Shown: one piece after another, positions 1-5,206 of the stretch
How positions within the stretch are numbered: the first letter of the stretch is position 1
Layout of the letters: each line of letters begins with the position of its first letter
Assembly (NCBI GenBank): GCA_031278275.1
Contig: JAITKW010000063.1
Span: 1-5,206, forward strand
Source of the DNA: Candidatus Nomurabacteria bacterium
GTDB lineage: Bacteria > Patescibacteriota > Saccharimonadia > Saccharimonadales > Saccharimonadaceae
Length of the DNA: 5,206 nucleotides
Reading direction: 5' to 3'
Translations under genes and position numbers: made by a program
The notes under the pieces: generated by a model
Seen by the model: the letters and a program-made list of their open reading frames with translations, nothing else
Databases searched by the model: none
Told to the model about the DNA's origin: nothing

Positions 1-1
1 A

Positions 2-2923
2 GTCTTCTTTGTGCTTGGCGTGAACTTCGTTCAGCCGTGGACGGGCGACACCAGAGGCGTTAGCGGTTTAGGATTAGCCAGCCCGAGAGAAATCTCCATG
101 TCTTTTGACACTGAATATATCAACATCAGCCTGGATCGCACCATCAACCCCACCCCCATCAATTCCACTTCGCATACGGTGCACGTTTCAACTAATAATC
201 CTACGGGTTATAACTTGCGATTTATCGCAGACTGGAGATATGGTTATGATTACTACCTTAGTGATTATTGTACGGATTATGCTGACTGCGGTCACGCTCC
301 TCAATGGTATGGGTCTTATTTATTCCCCTCACAAGCCTTCCTTGAGGACGAGGAGGGCGATGTTGACTATGACAATCACTCTGAATATATTGATATGATT
401 TACGATGGACAACTTACGGATTATATTCTTCCAGCTAATGGATGGTTGGACGAGCCTAAAGCTCTGGGCGATAACACGTGGGGCTACGCCATCCCTGGCG
501 TAGATGGTTTTGACAATACATACGCCAAGCCAGTTCCAAGTGTGAGCAGCCTTTGGGCGGCAGTGCCAAGTGCTAGTCTCACGTGGTGGGAGTATATTAA
601 AACCACTGACACCTCCACTGAAGACGACCCCACGACCATTTATTACGCTGCCAAAGCCGGCTCCTCACTTCCAGATGGTGATTATGCTCAACAAGTTGTT
701 TATGAAGCTTATACAAATACTGACACCACCATCCCTGCCCCCACCATTGAATCTGTCACGCCAAGCGTAATACCCGCCAACACTAGTGGCATTACCATTG
801 AAATCGTAGGCACCAACTTCACCAAAAACAACCAATCCGCCACCACAGACGTCTCAGTCTATGGCTACTCTTGCCTGAATGTGTCCATTTCTTCAAACAC
901 TCCCACCACCGGCAAGGACACTATTTATTGCACCCTGCAACCTCTCACCAGCACTGGCACCAAATATGTTTATGTCGAAACATGGAGAGATGACGTGTCA
1001 AAAACTATTTTCGTTTATGGGTCATCTCTACAACTGTTCACGTCCAGCCATTGCGCTGCTCTTGGCTCTGGTACCGCCGTTGACTTGTTGGACACAAGAG
1101 ACAACAAGACTTACCGTGTCCGTAAAATGGCTGACGGCAAATGTTGGATGATTGACAATTTGGCGTTTGACTTGGCCAACTCTAAAGCTCCAGTTTACAG
1201 CCCTGCTGCAGGCCTTGTTTCTGGCACTGACCCCAGCGTGGACACTCAAGCTCAATATTTTCTCAATTCCGACCACAGCACGACCGCCGGGGATATTACT
1301 TATCTTTACAACTGGTGTGCGGCAATGGGGGATACCAGCACGAACTGTACTACTACCAAAAATTACACCTCTTTGCAACCCGTAGCTCCGCAACAAGGCA
1401 TTTGCCCCACCGGTTGGCGACTGCCAAGAGGCGGGACTGAGGCCACCACATCGGGCGATGCCGGCACCACCGCCAACGAGTTCGCCATTTTGGATATTGC
1501 GTTTGGCGGCACGGGGCAAGCACAAACCTTTGCCGATACTTTCTATGATTGGCTTAGTAGCTCCAGCTGGAACGGAGTATATAGCGGAAGATATAATAAT
1601 AGTGCTAACATCTTTAACAACGGGTATTCAAACGACAGTCTTAATGGACATTTCGGTGTTTGGTTGAGCTCTAACTCTAACGCGAATGCGCCGACTACTT
1701 ACGATAGCCTTACATTGGACAGTTGGTTTTATGATGATTATGAGAACGTGTATTTCTCCACCTATCCTTATGCTATAAATACTCGCGAAAAACAATCAGC
1801 CGGAGCCGTGCGCTGCGTCCTTCAAGGTGCAACGCCTTACATCAACACCGTCAGCAGTGGGGGCGTGAGTCCAAACACAGGCCCCATCACGGGTGGCACC
1901 CAAATCACTATCAAAGGCTCCGGTTTCAAAAGCGCCTTTGGCGGCAATCAAGTCACCAACGTCACCGTTGGGGGTGCTGAATGCACCGCAGTCACTGTCA
2001 TCAGCGCCACCAGCCTCACTTGTATCACGCCCTCCTCCGCCAACACTGGCATAGTGTCTGTTTCGGTCACTACGGTTGATGGCACCTATACCAGAACCAA
2101 CGCCTTCACCTATCAAGTTACCATGCAAAGCTTCACCGCCGCCCAATGCACCGCTTTGAGCACTAACGCTTCTCTTAATGCCACAGACACCAGAGATGGC
2201 AAGATTTATAAAATCCGTAAAATGGCTGATGGCAAATGTTGGATGATTGACAATTTGGCGTTTGATTTGGCCAACTCTGCAGCTCCAGCTTACAGCCCTG
2301 CTGCACACCTTATTTCTGGCACTGACGGCACTGACCCCAGCGTGGACACTCAAGCTCAATATTTTGCCCATCCCTACTATGACACGGCCGCTGGGGATGC
2401 TATTTATCTTTACAACTGGTGTGCGGCAATGGGGGACACCAGTGCGGACTGTGCGACCACCTTGGCTTACGCAGCCAATCAGCCCTCAGGCTCGGTGCAA
2501 GGCATTTGCCCCACCGGTTGGCGACTGCCAAGAGGCGGGGATGAGGCCACCACATCGGGTGACGCCGGCACCACCACCAACGAGTTCGCCATTTTGGATA
2601 TTGCGCTAGGCGGCAAAGGGCAAACTGGATATAATGGGGGGTATCAGGAGGGCGATAGCGCTTCTTATTGGCAATGGCTTGATTATTGGTTTAGTTATAG
2701 TCACGTTGGTAGCGGAATGTATAGTAACGGTCTTACTACGAGTGGCGAAGAACTCTATAGCTATTTTGGCGCTTGGTTAAGCTCTAGTGCTTTTGGTAAT
2801 CTTGTTATATTTGAGATATATTGGGACGACCCTCTTATAGGCTTTGGTTATAATAATACACTCTTAAACTTACCAATTAGCGCAAAAAGCACAGCCGGAG
2901 CCGTGCGCTGCGTCCTCCAATAA
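2..2923 (+). CDS. Large secreted/surface protein with TIG and FISUMP repeats, 5'-partial
   Basis: This is probably a cell-surface or secreted protein; its ligand is unknown. The frame is open to the left edge, so the start is missing. The GTG at base 11 is only the first start-like codon and has no visible ribosome site. Residues below are counted from it. The first residues (VFFVLGVNF from base 2) may be the end of a signal peptide or membrane segment. Residues about 20-240 form a beta-rich module with HTVHVSTNNPTGYNLRF, NTWGYA (155-160) and a VVYEAYTN ending, a pattern I recall from Saccharibacteria surface proteins. TIG1 is about 242-339, FISUMP1 341-605, TIG2 606-704 and FISUMP2 706-970. 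FISUMP hallmarks occur in both units: DTRD, MADGKCWMIDNL, CPTGWRLPRG and a terminal AVRCVLQ. All 18 cysteines fall in even numbers per domain (2, 2, 6, 2, 6), fitting disulfides outside the cytoplasm. No C-terminal anchor is visible; the protein ends directly after FISUMP2. Domain calls are from motif memory, not a search. Confidence 0.88.
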   Translation, partial: VFFVLGVNFVQPWTGDTRGVSGLGLASPREISMSFDTEYINISLDRTINPTPINSTSHTVHVSTNNPTGYNLRFIADWRYGYDYYLSDYCTDYADCGHAPQWYGSYLFPSQAFLEDEEGDVDYDNHSEYIDMIYDGQLTDYILPANGWLDEPKALGDNTWGYAIPGVDGFDNTYAKPVPSVSSLWAAVPSASLTWWEYIKTTDTSTEDDPTTIYYAAKAGSSLPDGDYAQQVVYEAYTNTDTTIPAPTIESVTPSVIPANTSGITIEIVGTNFTKNNQSATTDVSVYGYSCLNVSISSNTPTTGKDTIYCTLQPLTSTGTKYVYVETWRDDVSKTIFVYGSSLQLFTSSHCAALGSGTAVDLLDTRDNKTYRVRKMADGKCWMIDNLAFDLANSKAPVYSPAAGLVSGTDPSVDTQAQYFLNSDHSTTAGDITYLYNWCAAMGDTSTNCTTTKNYTSLQPVAPQQGICPTGWRLPRGGTEATTSGDAGTTANEFAILDIAFGGTGQAQTFADTFYDWLSSSSWNGVYSGRYNNSANIFNNGYSNDSLNGHFGVWLSSNSNANAPTTYDSLTLDSWFYDDYENVYFSTYPYAINTREKQSAGAVRCVLQGATPYINTVSSGGVSPNTGPITGGTQITIKGSGFKSAFGGNQVTNVTVGGAECTAVTVISATSLTCITPSSANTGIVSVSVTTVDGTYTRTNAFTYQVTMQSFTAAQCTALSTNASLNATDTRDGKIYKIRKMADGKCWMIDNLAFDLANSAAPAYSPAAHLISGTDGTDPSVDTQAQYFAHPYYDTAAGDAIYLYNWCAAMGDTSADCATTLAYAANQPSGSVQGICPTGWRLPRGGDEATTSGDAGTTTNEFAILDIALGGKGQTGYNGGYQEGDSASYWQWLDYWFSYSHVGSGMYSNGLTTSGEELYSYFGAWLSSSAFGNLVIFEIYWDDPLIGFGYNNTLLNLPISAKSTAGAVRCVLQ
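1031..1825 (+). repeat. FISUMP unit 1 (265 codons), direct repeat copy
   Basis: This is the first of two in-frame direct repeats inside the large surface protein. It pairs with 2126-2920 at an offset of 1095 bases. The block at 1121-1183 matches 2216-2278 at 61 of 63 bases, and both differences are synonymous GAC/GAT changes. The block at 1397-1501 matches 2501-2605 with 5 differences in 105 bases, and its first 39 bases are identical. The last 29 bases match almost perfectly again. Between about 1502 and 1796 the similarity to copy 2 largely disappears, apart from a short FG(V/A)WLSS motif. Its six cysteines are in the contexts HC, KCW, NWC, NC, GIC and RC. Confidence 0.9.
2126..2920 (+). 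repeat. FISUMP unit 2 (265 codons), direct repeat copy
   Basis: This is the second in-frame copy, running to the last sense codon of the gene. It has the same total length as copy 1 although it carries an extra three residues (GTD, see 2318-2335) and a different central core (about 2606-2891). The same six cysteine contexts are kept: QC, KCW, NWC, DC, GIC and RC. The core is rich in Tyr, Ser and Gly (for example YWQWLDYWFSYS), which would suit an exposed binding surface; that role is inferred. Confidence 0.9.
2318..2335 (+). repeat. 9-bp tandem duplication (ggcactgac x2)
   Basis: GGCACTGAC occurs twice in a row, adding Gly-Thr-Asp to FISUMP unit 2. The matching place in unit 1 (SGTDPSVD) has one copy. 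It keeps the frame and explains why the repeat offset changes from 1095 to 1104 bases downstream of it. It looks like a replication-slippage event after the units duplicated, although loss of one copy from unit 1 is equally possible. Confidence 0.85.
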
Positions 2924-2986
2924 GAGTGCTTAAACTTATCAAAAATCTAATCTTTAACTCAAAAACCCGCTGTTTTGCCCGTGGTG

Positions 2987-2995
2987 TGCTACAAT
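2987..2995 (+). promoter_or_regulatory. Extended -10 promoter (TGC TACAAT) for the dus operon
   Basis: TGC followed by TACAAT matches the extended -10 pattern TGnTATAAT with one mismatch. It ends only 6 bases before the ATG at 3002. Transcription would therefore start at or next to the start codon, giving a leaderless or nearly leaderless mRNA. No -35 like TTGACA lies 16-18 bases upstream, which is tolerable for an extended -10. No Shine-Dalgarno sequence precedes the ATG, as expected for leaderless translation. Confidence 0.55.
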
Positions 2996-3001
2996 ATTCC
3001 T

Positions 3002-3967
3002 ATGGATTTTTGGCACAAATTGAAAAAACCGTATTTTGTCTTAGCCCCGATGGAGGGCGTGACGGACATCGTTTTTCGCGAAGTGGTGGAAAAAGCCACC
3101 CGCCCAGATGTTTTTTTCACCGAGTTCACCAATGTTTCCAGTTTCGCCAGTGAAAAAGGGCGACCGAGCGCCATCAGCCGTTTGGAGTTTACCAAAAAAG
3201 AGCAACCCATCGTGGCGCAAATCTGGGGCAAAAAACCCGAACATTTCGCCATCACCGCCCAAGGTGTCAAAAACATGAAACACAAAGCCATTGACATCAA
3301 CATGGGCTGCCCCGATCGCAAAGTCGTCAGGAGTGGCGGCGGTGCCAACCTGATCCGCCACCCCAAACTCGCCGCCAAAATCATCGCCGCCACCAAAACC
3401 GCCGACCTGCCCGTGAGCGTCAAAACCCGCATCGGTTATTCCCGAATTGACGAGTGGCGCGATTGGTTGACTTTCTTGCTGGAGCAAGATTTGTCAGCCA
3501 TCACCGTACACCTGCGCACCAAAAAAGAAATGAGCAAAGTTCCCGCGCACTTCGTCTTGATTCCAGAAATACTTTCCTTACGCGACAAACTGTCGCCACA
3601 GACCGCCATTATTATCAACGGTGATATTAAAACCAGAGTCAGTGGCGAAAAATTAGCGAAAAAGTTTGACATTGACGGGATTATGATTGGGCGTGGCATT
3701 TTTGAAAACCCGTTTTGCTTTGAAAAAAAGTCAAAAGTCCACAGCCAAGACGAATATTTAGGACTCTTGAAATCTCATTTAGATATTTTTGAAAAATACG
3801 TCCAAAAACGCACGTCCGACCCCTCGCTTAAAGCGCCCAAGTTTGACCCTTTGAAGCGTTTTTTCAAGATATACGTTCGCGATTTTTCGGATTCTTCAAA
3901 AATCCGTGCTAAAATGATGCGTAGGAAATCAGTGCAAGAAATCCGTGAAATATTGGAGGAATTATGA
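3002..3967 (+). CDS. dus: tRNA-dihydrouridine synthase (Dus family)
   Basis: This FMN-dependent enzyme reduces specific uridines in the tRNA D-loop region to dihydrouridine using NAD(P)H, in the cytoplasm. The 321 residues match the family's usual size. The N-terminal TIM barrel shows APMEGVTD (15-22, FMN site), VAQIWG (71-76), the catalytic loop INMGCPDRK with Cys103, SGGGANL (111-117), KTRIG (141-145), VHLRT (169-173), INGDI (205-209) and GIMIGRG (226-232, phosphate binding). The C-terminal part (about 245-321) is the helical tRNA-binding region. VHLRT has Leu where the family normally has Gly (HGRT). I chose ATG 3002 rather than the TTG at 2975 because the protein then begins just before the barrel and the -10 element would otherwise lie inside the gene. 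It is first in a three-gene operon, and its TGA overlaps the next ATG. The subfamily (DusA/B/C) and target uridine cannot be assigned. Confidence 0.93.
   Translation: MDFWHKLKKPYFVLAPMEGVTDIVFREVVEKATRPDVFFTEFTNVSSFASEKGRPSAISRLEFTKKEQPIVAQIWGKKPEHFAITAQGVKNMKHKAIDINMGCPDRKVVRSGGGANLIRHPKLAAKIIAATKTADLPVSVKTRIGYSRIDEWRDWLTFLLEQDLSAITVHLRTKKEMSKVPAHFVLIPEILSLRDKLSPQTAIIINGDIKTRVSGEKLAKKFDIDGIMIGRGIFENPFCFEKKSKVHSQDEYLGLLKSHLDIFEKYVQKRTSDPSLKAPKFDPLKRFFKIYVRDFSDSSKIRAKMMRRKSVQEIREILEEL
3955..3960 (+). promoter_or_regulatory. Shine-Dalgarno site (GGAGGA) for the glutaredoxin-like gene
   Basis: GGAGGA lies inside the last codons of dus, 3 bases before the ATG at 3964. It is a strong anti-SD match but closely spaced. 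It supports the ATG 3964 start and shows that SD-led initiation is used inside the operon, unlike the apparent leaderless start of dus. Confidence 0.75.
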
Positions 3968-4215
3968 ACCAAAAAGTCATCGTTTATTCAACTTCGTGGT
4001 GCGAATACTGTCATGCTTTGATGGACTGGCTTGACCAAATCCATGTGGCATACGAAGAAAAAAATGCCGAAACTGCGGAAAATCAAGCTTTTTTGAAACA
4101 AAAATTGGGGGACGATTTTGATGGCGTGCCTGTAGTTCTTCTTGGCGACATCATTATCAATGGCTTTGACCGCCCGAAAATCATCAAAGCGCTGAAAAAA
4201 GTGGGGCTGAAATGA
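3964..4215 (+). CDS. Glutaredoxin-like thiol-disulfide oxidoreductase (83 aa)
   Basis: This is a small cytoplasmic thioredoxin-fold protein, probably reducing disulfides or mixed disulfides. The beta strand VIVYST (5-10) leads to the active site Cys13-Glu-Tyr-Cys16 at the start of helix 1. The GVPVV segment (54-58) carries the cis-proline Pro56, and NGFD (66-69) sits at the usual glutaredoxin Gly-Phe position before the final helix. The length is normal for a minimal glutaredoxin or NrdH/mycoredoxin-like protein. The CEYC pair differs from the classic CPYC. The ATG overlaps the dus stop (ATGA), with GGAGGA just upstream, so translation is probably coupled. The stop in turn overlaps the hydrolase start. 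The electron donor is unknown; many small-genome CPR bacteria lack glutathione synthesis, so a thioredoxin-reductase-type partner is possible. The only cysteines are the active-site pair. Confidence 0.9.
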   Translation: MNQKVIVYSTSWCEYCHALMDWLDQIHVAYEEKNAETAENQAFLKQKLGDDFDGVPVVLLGDIIINGFDRPKIIKALKKVGLK

Positions 4216-5072
4216 CCGAAACCGTTAGTTTTTTTGAAAAAATCTTGAAATTGCCCAACTCCACCGTCCATTATTGGCAAAATCACTACGATCCGGATAG
4301 GCCCACCCTCTTGATGGTGCACGGTTATCGTGGCGAACATCACGGCATGCTTTTGATTGCTGACCGATTGAAACTTTATTTTAATATTATCATTCCCGAC
4401 CTGCCAGGTTTTGGCAAAAGCAGCGAGTTTCATGGCGGACCGCACGGGCTGGATAATTATTCCGATTTTCTGAAAACATTTATTGAACGACTCAAATTGC
4501 ACAAAAAGCCAATTATAGTCGGTCATTCTTTCGGCACGATTGTGTCTTCCAAGTTTGAGATGGATTTTCCGCAACTCACGGACAAAAAATTGGTTTTATT
4601 GAGCCCAATCGCCAGCCGTCCTTTGAAAAAACGTACTTGGCGGATTGCTAACTTTTTCGCCAACAAGTTTTTGAAATTGCCAGACGCTTGGGCGGATAAA
4701 ATCACACGCTCTAATTTCGTGTCCGATGCCATCACCCGAAAAATGACCAAAACCAAAAACAAAAATATCAAAAAAATGATTAGGGCCGAGCATCGCAAAT
4801 ATTTTTCAACTTTTTCTTCAAACAAAGTCATGATTGAAAGTGGCATGGCAAGTTATACTTTTTCGGTGGGAGAATTCGCCGAGTACATCAACAAAAAAGT
4901 GCTTTTGATTGCCGGAGATGGTGACGAATTGGCGCAGTTGGACAAAGTGAAAGCTTTAATGGAAAAGTTTCCCCATCACCCAAAACTCATTATCAAAAAA
5001 CGCGCTGGACACTTGATTCATTACGAATGCCCCGAAACGGTCGCTAGCGACATCAGGGATTTTTTGCTGTAA
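4212..5072 (+). CDS. Alpha/beta hydrolase
   Basis: This is a serine hydrolase of the alpha/beta fold; the substrate is unknown, but an ester, thioester or lipid is plausible. The 286 residues are typical of the family. The core strand and oxyanion motif LLMVHGYRG (33-41) comes first, then PDLPGFGKS (62-70) and the nucleophile elbow GHSFG with Ser106. A basic, Lys-rich helical cap runs about 136-210. It is followed by the acid strand LLIAGDGDELAQ, in which Asp238 is the likely acid and Asp236 the alternative, and by AGHLIHYE with catalytic His267. The triad is therefore complete. No signal peptide or membrane helix is seen, so it is probably cytoplasmic. ATG 4212 overlaps the upstream stop (ATGA), and only a weak G-rich stretch (4203-4206) precedes it, so translation probably depends on coupling. 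It is the last gene of the operon; no T-tract terminator follows on this strand. Confidence 0.9.
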   Translation: MTETVSFFEKILKLPNSTVHYWQNHYDPDRPTLLMVHGYRGEHHGMLLIADRLKLYFNIIIPDLPGFGKSSEFHGGPHGLDNYSDFLKTFIERLKLHKKPIIVGHSFGTIVSSKFEMDFPQLTDKKLVLLSPIASRPLKKRTWRIANFFANKFLKLPDAWADKITRSNFVSDAITRKMTKTKNKNIKKMIRAEHRKYFSTFSSNKVMIESGMASYTFSVGEFAEYINKKVLLIAGDGDELAQLDKVKALMEKFPHHPKLIIKKRAGHLIHYECPETVASDIRDFLL

Positions 5073-5104
5073 GCTTTTGGCGTGTTGCTCACTCACGAAG
5101 AAAG

Positions 5105-5125
5105 TAGGCGGGAAAAAACCGCCTA
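5105..5125 (-). terminator. Perfect 7-bp hairpin at the convergent gene ends
   Basis: TAGGCGG (5105-5111) and CCGCCTA (5119-5125) are perfect inverted arms around a 7-base loop (GAAAAAA on +). On the minus strand the first arm begins with the TAG stop of the right-edge gene. The hairpin is GC-rich, but the T-tract after it on the minus strand is weak (CTTTCTTC), and on the plus strand A's follow it. It may be a weak or shared terminator between converging genes, or a structural element tied to the minus-strand gene. Confidence 0.45.
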
Positions 5126-5206
5126 AAAAGCGCCCGCCACTACCCGAAAACCAAGGTGGTAGTAGCCAGGGCCGCTGTAGCTGCTGGACGTGAACACCCC
5201 AGCGTA
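5123..5206 (-). CDS. C-terminal fragment of a protein ending in a GFRVV motif, 5'-partial
   Basis: On the minus strand a frame is open from the right edge to a TAG at 5123-5125, giving the last 27 residues of a protein. They include AGVFTSSSYSGPGYYHL and then GFRVV followed by AGAF. GFRVV near the C-terminus, after a Ser/Tyr/Gly-rich stretch, is typical of the formylglycine-generating-enzyme/sulfatase-modifying and C-type-lectin-like fold, which is also used by secreted CPR proteins and by diversity-generating retroelement targets. From the TTC to the CAC codon, 11 of 13 codons end in C. It converges on the alpha/beta hydrolase gene with a 50-base gap. So little of the gene is visible that both the family call and its reality as a gene are moderate. 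Confidence 0.55.
   Translation of the reverse strand, partial: YAGVFTSSSYSGPGYYHLGFRVVAGAF

Noticed and set aside
11..13. GTG as the true start of the surface protein
   Set aside because: The frame stays open to base 2, there is no ribosome site in the few bases available, and the first residues look like the end of a hydrophobic export segment. The gene is cut by the window edge.
1028..1525. 165-codon open frame on the minus strand (and a similar 191-codon one at 1796-2371)
   Set aside because: Both lie opposite the FISUMP/TIG coding sequence, share peptide stretches only because the plus-strand DNA is repeated, and resemble no known protein. They are shadows of the surface protein gene.
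2953..2980. -35 element for the dus promoter
   Set aside because: TTTAAC at 2953 is about 31 bases and TTGCCC at 2975 only 9 bases from TACAAT. Neither spacing works with a normal sigma factor.
2921..2990. Rho-independent terminator after the surface protein gene
   Set aside because: Only a 4-bp AT-rich pairing (TAAG/CTTA) at the stop codon is visible, with no GC-rich stem followed by a T-run, so read-through into dus cannot be excluded.
2975..3001. TTG start for dus, adding nine residues
   Set aside because: It would put the candidate -10 element inside the coding region, has no Shine-Dalgarno sequence, and adds residues before the usual start of the Dus barrel.
3964..4215. UGA read as glycine (Gracilibacteria/Absconditabacteria code)
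   Set aside because: Both UGA codons at gene ends fall in ATGA overlaps where a convincing new protein begins, so UGA acts as a stop.
1..5206. CRISPR array, tRNA or rRNA genes, insertion sequences
   Set aside because: No short regularly spaced repeats, cloverleaf-like segments, transposase motifs or terminal inverted repeats were seen. The only long repeats are the in-frame FISUMP units.

Overview
The window looks like a piece of a small-genome candidate-phyla-radiation bacterium, most likely a Saccharibacteria (TM7) relative. That assignment is inference from style: a secreted protein built from IPT/TIG domains and FISUMP-type (Fibrobacter succinogenes major paralogous domain) repeats, tight ATGA gene overlaps, and a gene whose extended -10 promoter sits almost on its start codon. 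UGA clearly works as a stop here: both overlaps use ATGA, and each downstream reading frame begins exactly there. This argues against the UGA=Gly lineages (Gracilibacteria, Absconditabacteria).

Layout. (1) Bases 2-2923, + strand: the 3' portion of a large extracytoplasmic protein whose start lies left of the window. It has an N-terminal beta-rich module, then TIG1, FISUMP1, TIG2 and FISUMP2. The two FISUMP units are both 265 residues. Their flanks are nearly identical in DNA, while their central cores have diverged strongly. (2) Bases 2924-3001: a short intergenic gap with no visible terminator but a candidate extended -10 (TGC-TACAAT). (3) Bases 3002-5072, + strand: a three-gene operon of a tRNA-dihydrouridine synthase, an 83-aa glutaredoxin-like protein and an alpha/beta hydrolase, joined by two 4-base ATGA overlaps. 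(4) Bases 5073-5206: a short convergent gap, a perfect 7-bp hairpin, and the last 27 codons of a minus-strand gene ending in a GFRVV motif. That ending resembles the formylglycine-generating-enzyme/C-type-lectin fold.

Functionally, the operon combines housekeeping tRNA modification with a small thiol-redox protein and a soluble hydrolase. The genes on either side probably encode surface or secreted proteins. The most interesting points are the mosaic conserved-flank/variable-core FISUMP duplication and the minus-strand C-terminal fragment. The fragment's run of NNC codons, its GFRVV ending and the hairpin overlapping its stop together recall the variable region of a diversity-generating retroelement target. 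This is only a hypothesis, because no template repeat or reverse transcriptase is in the window.
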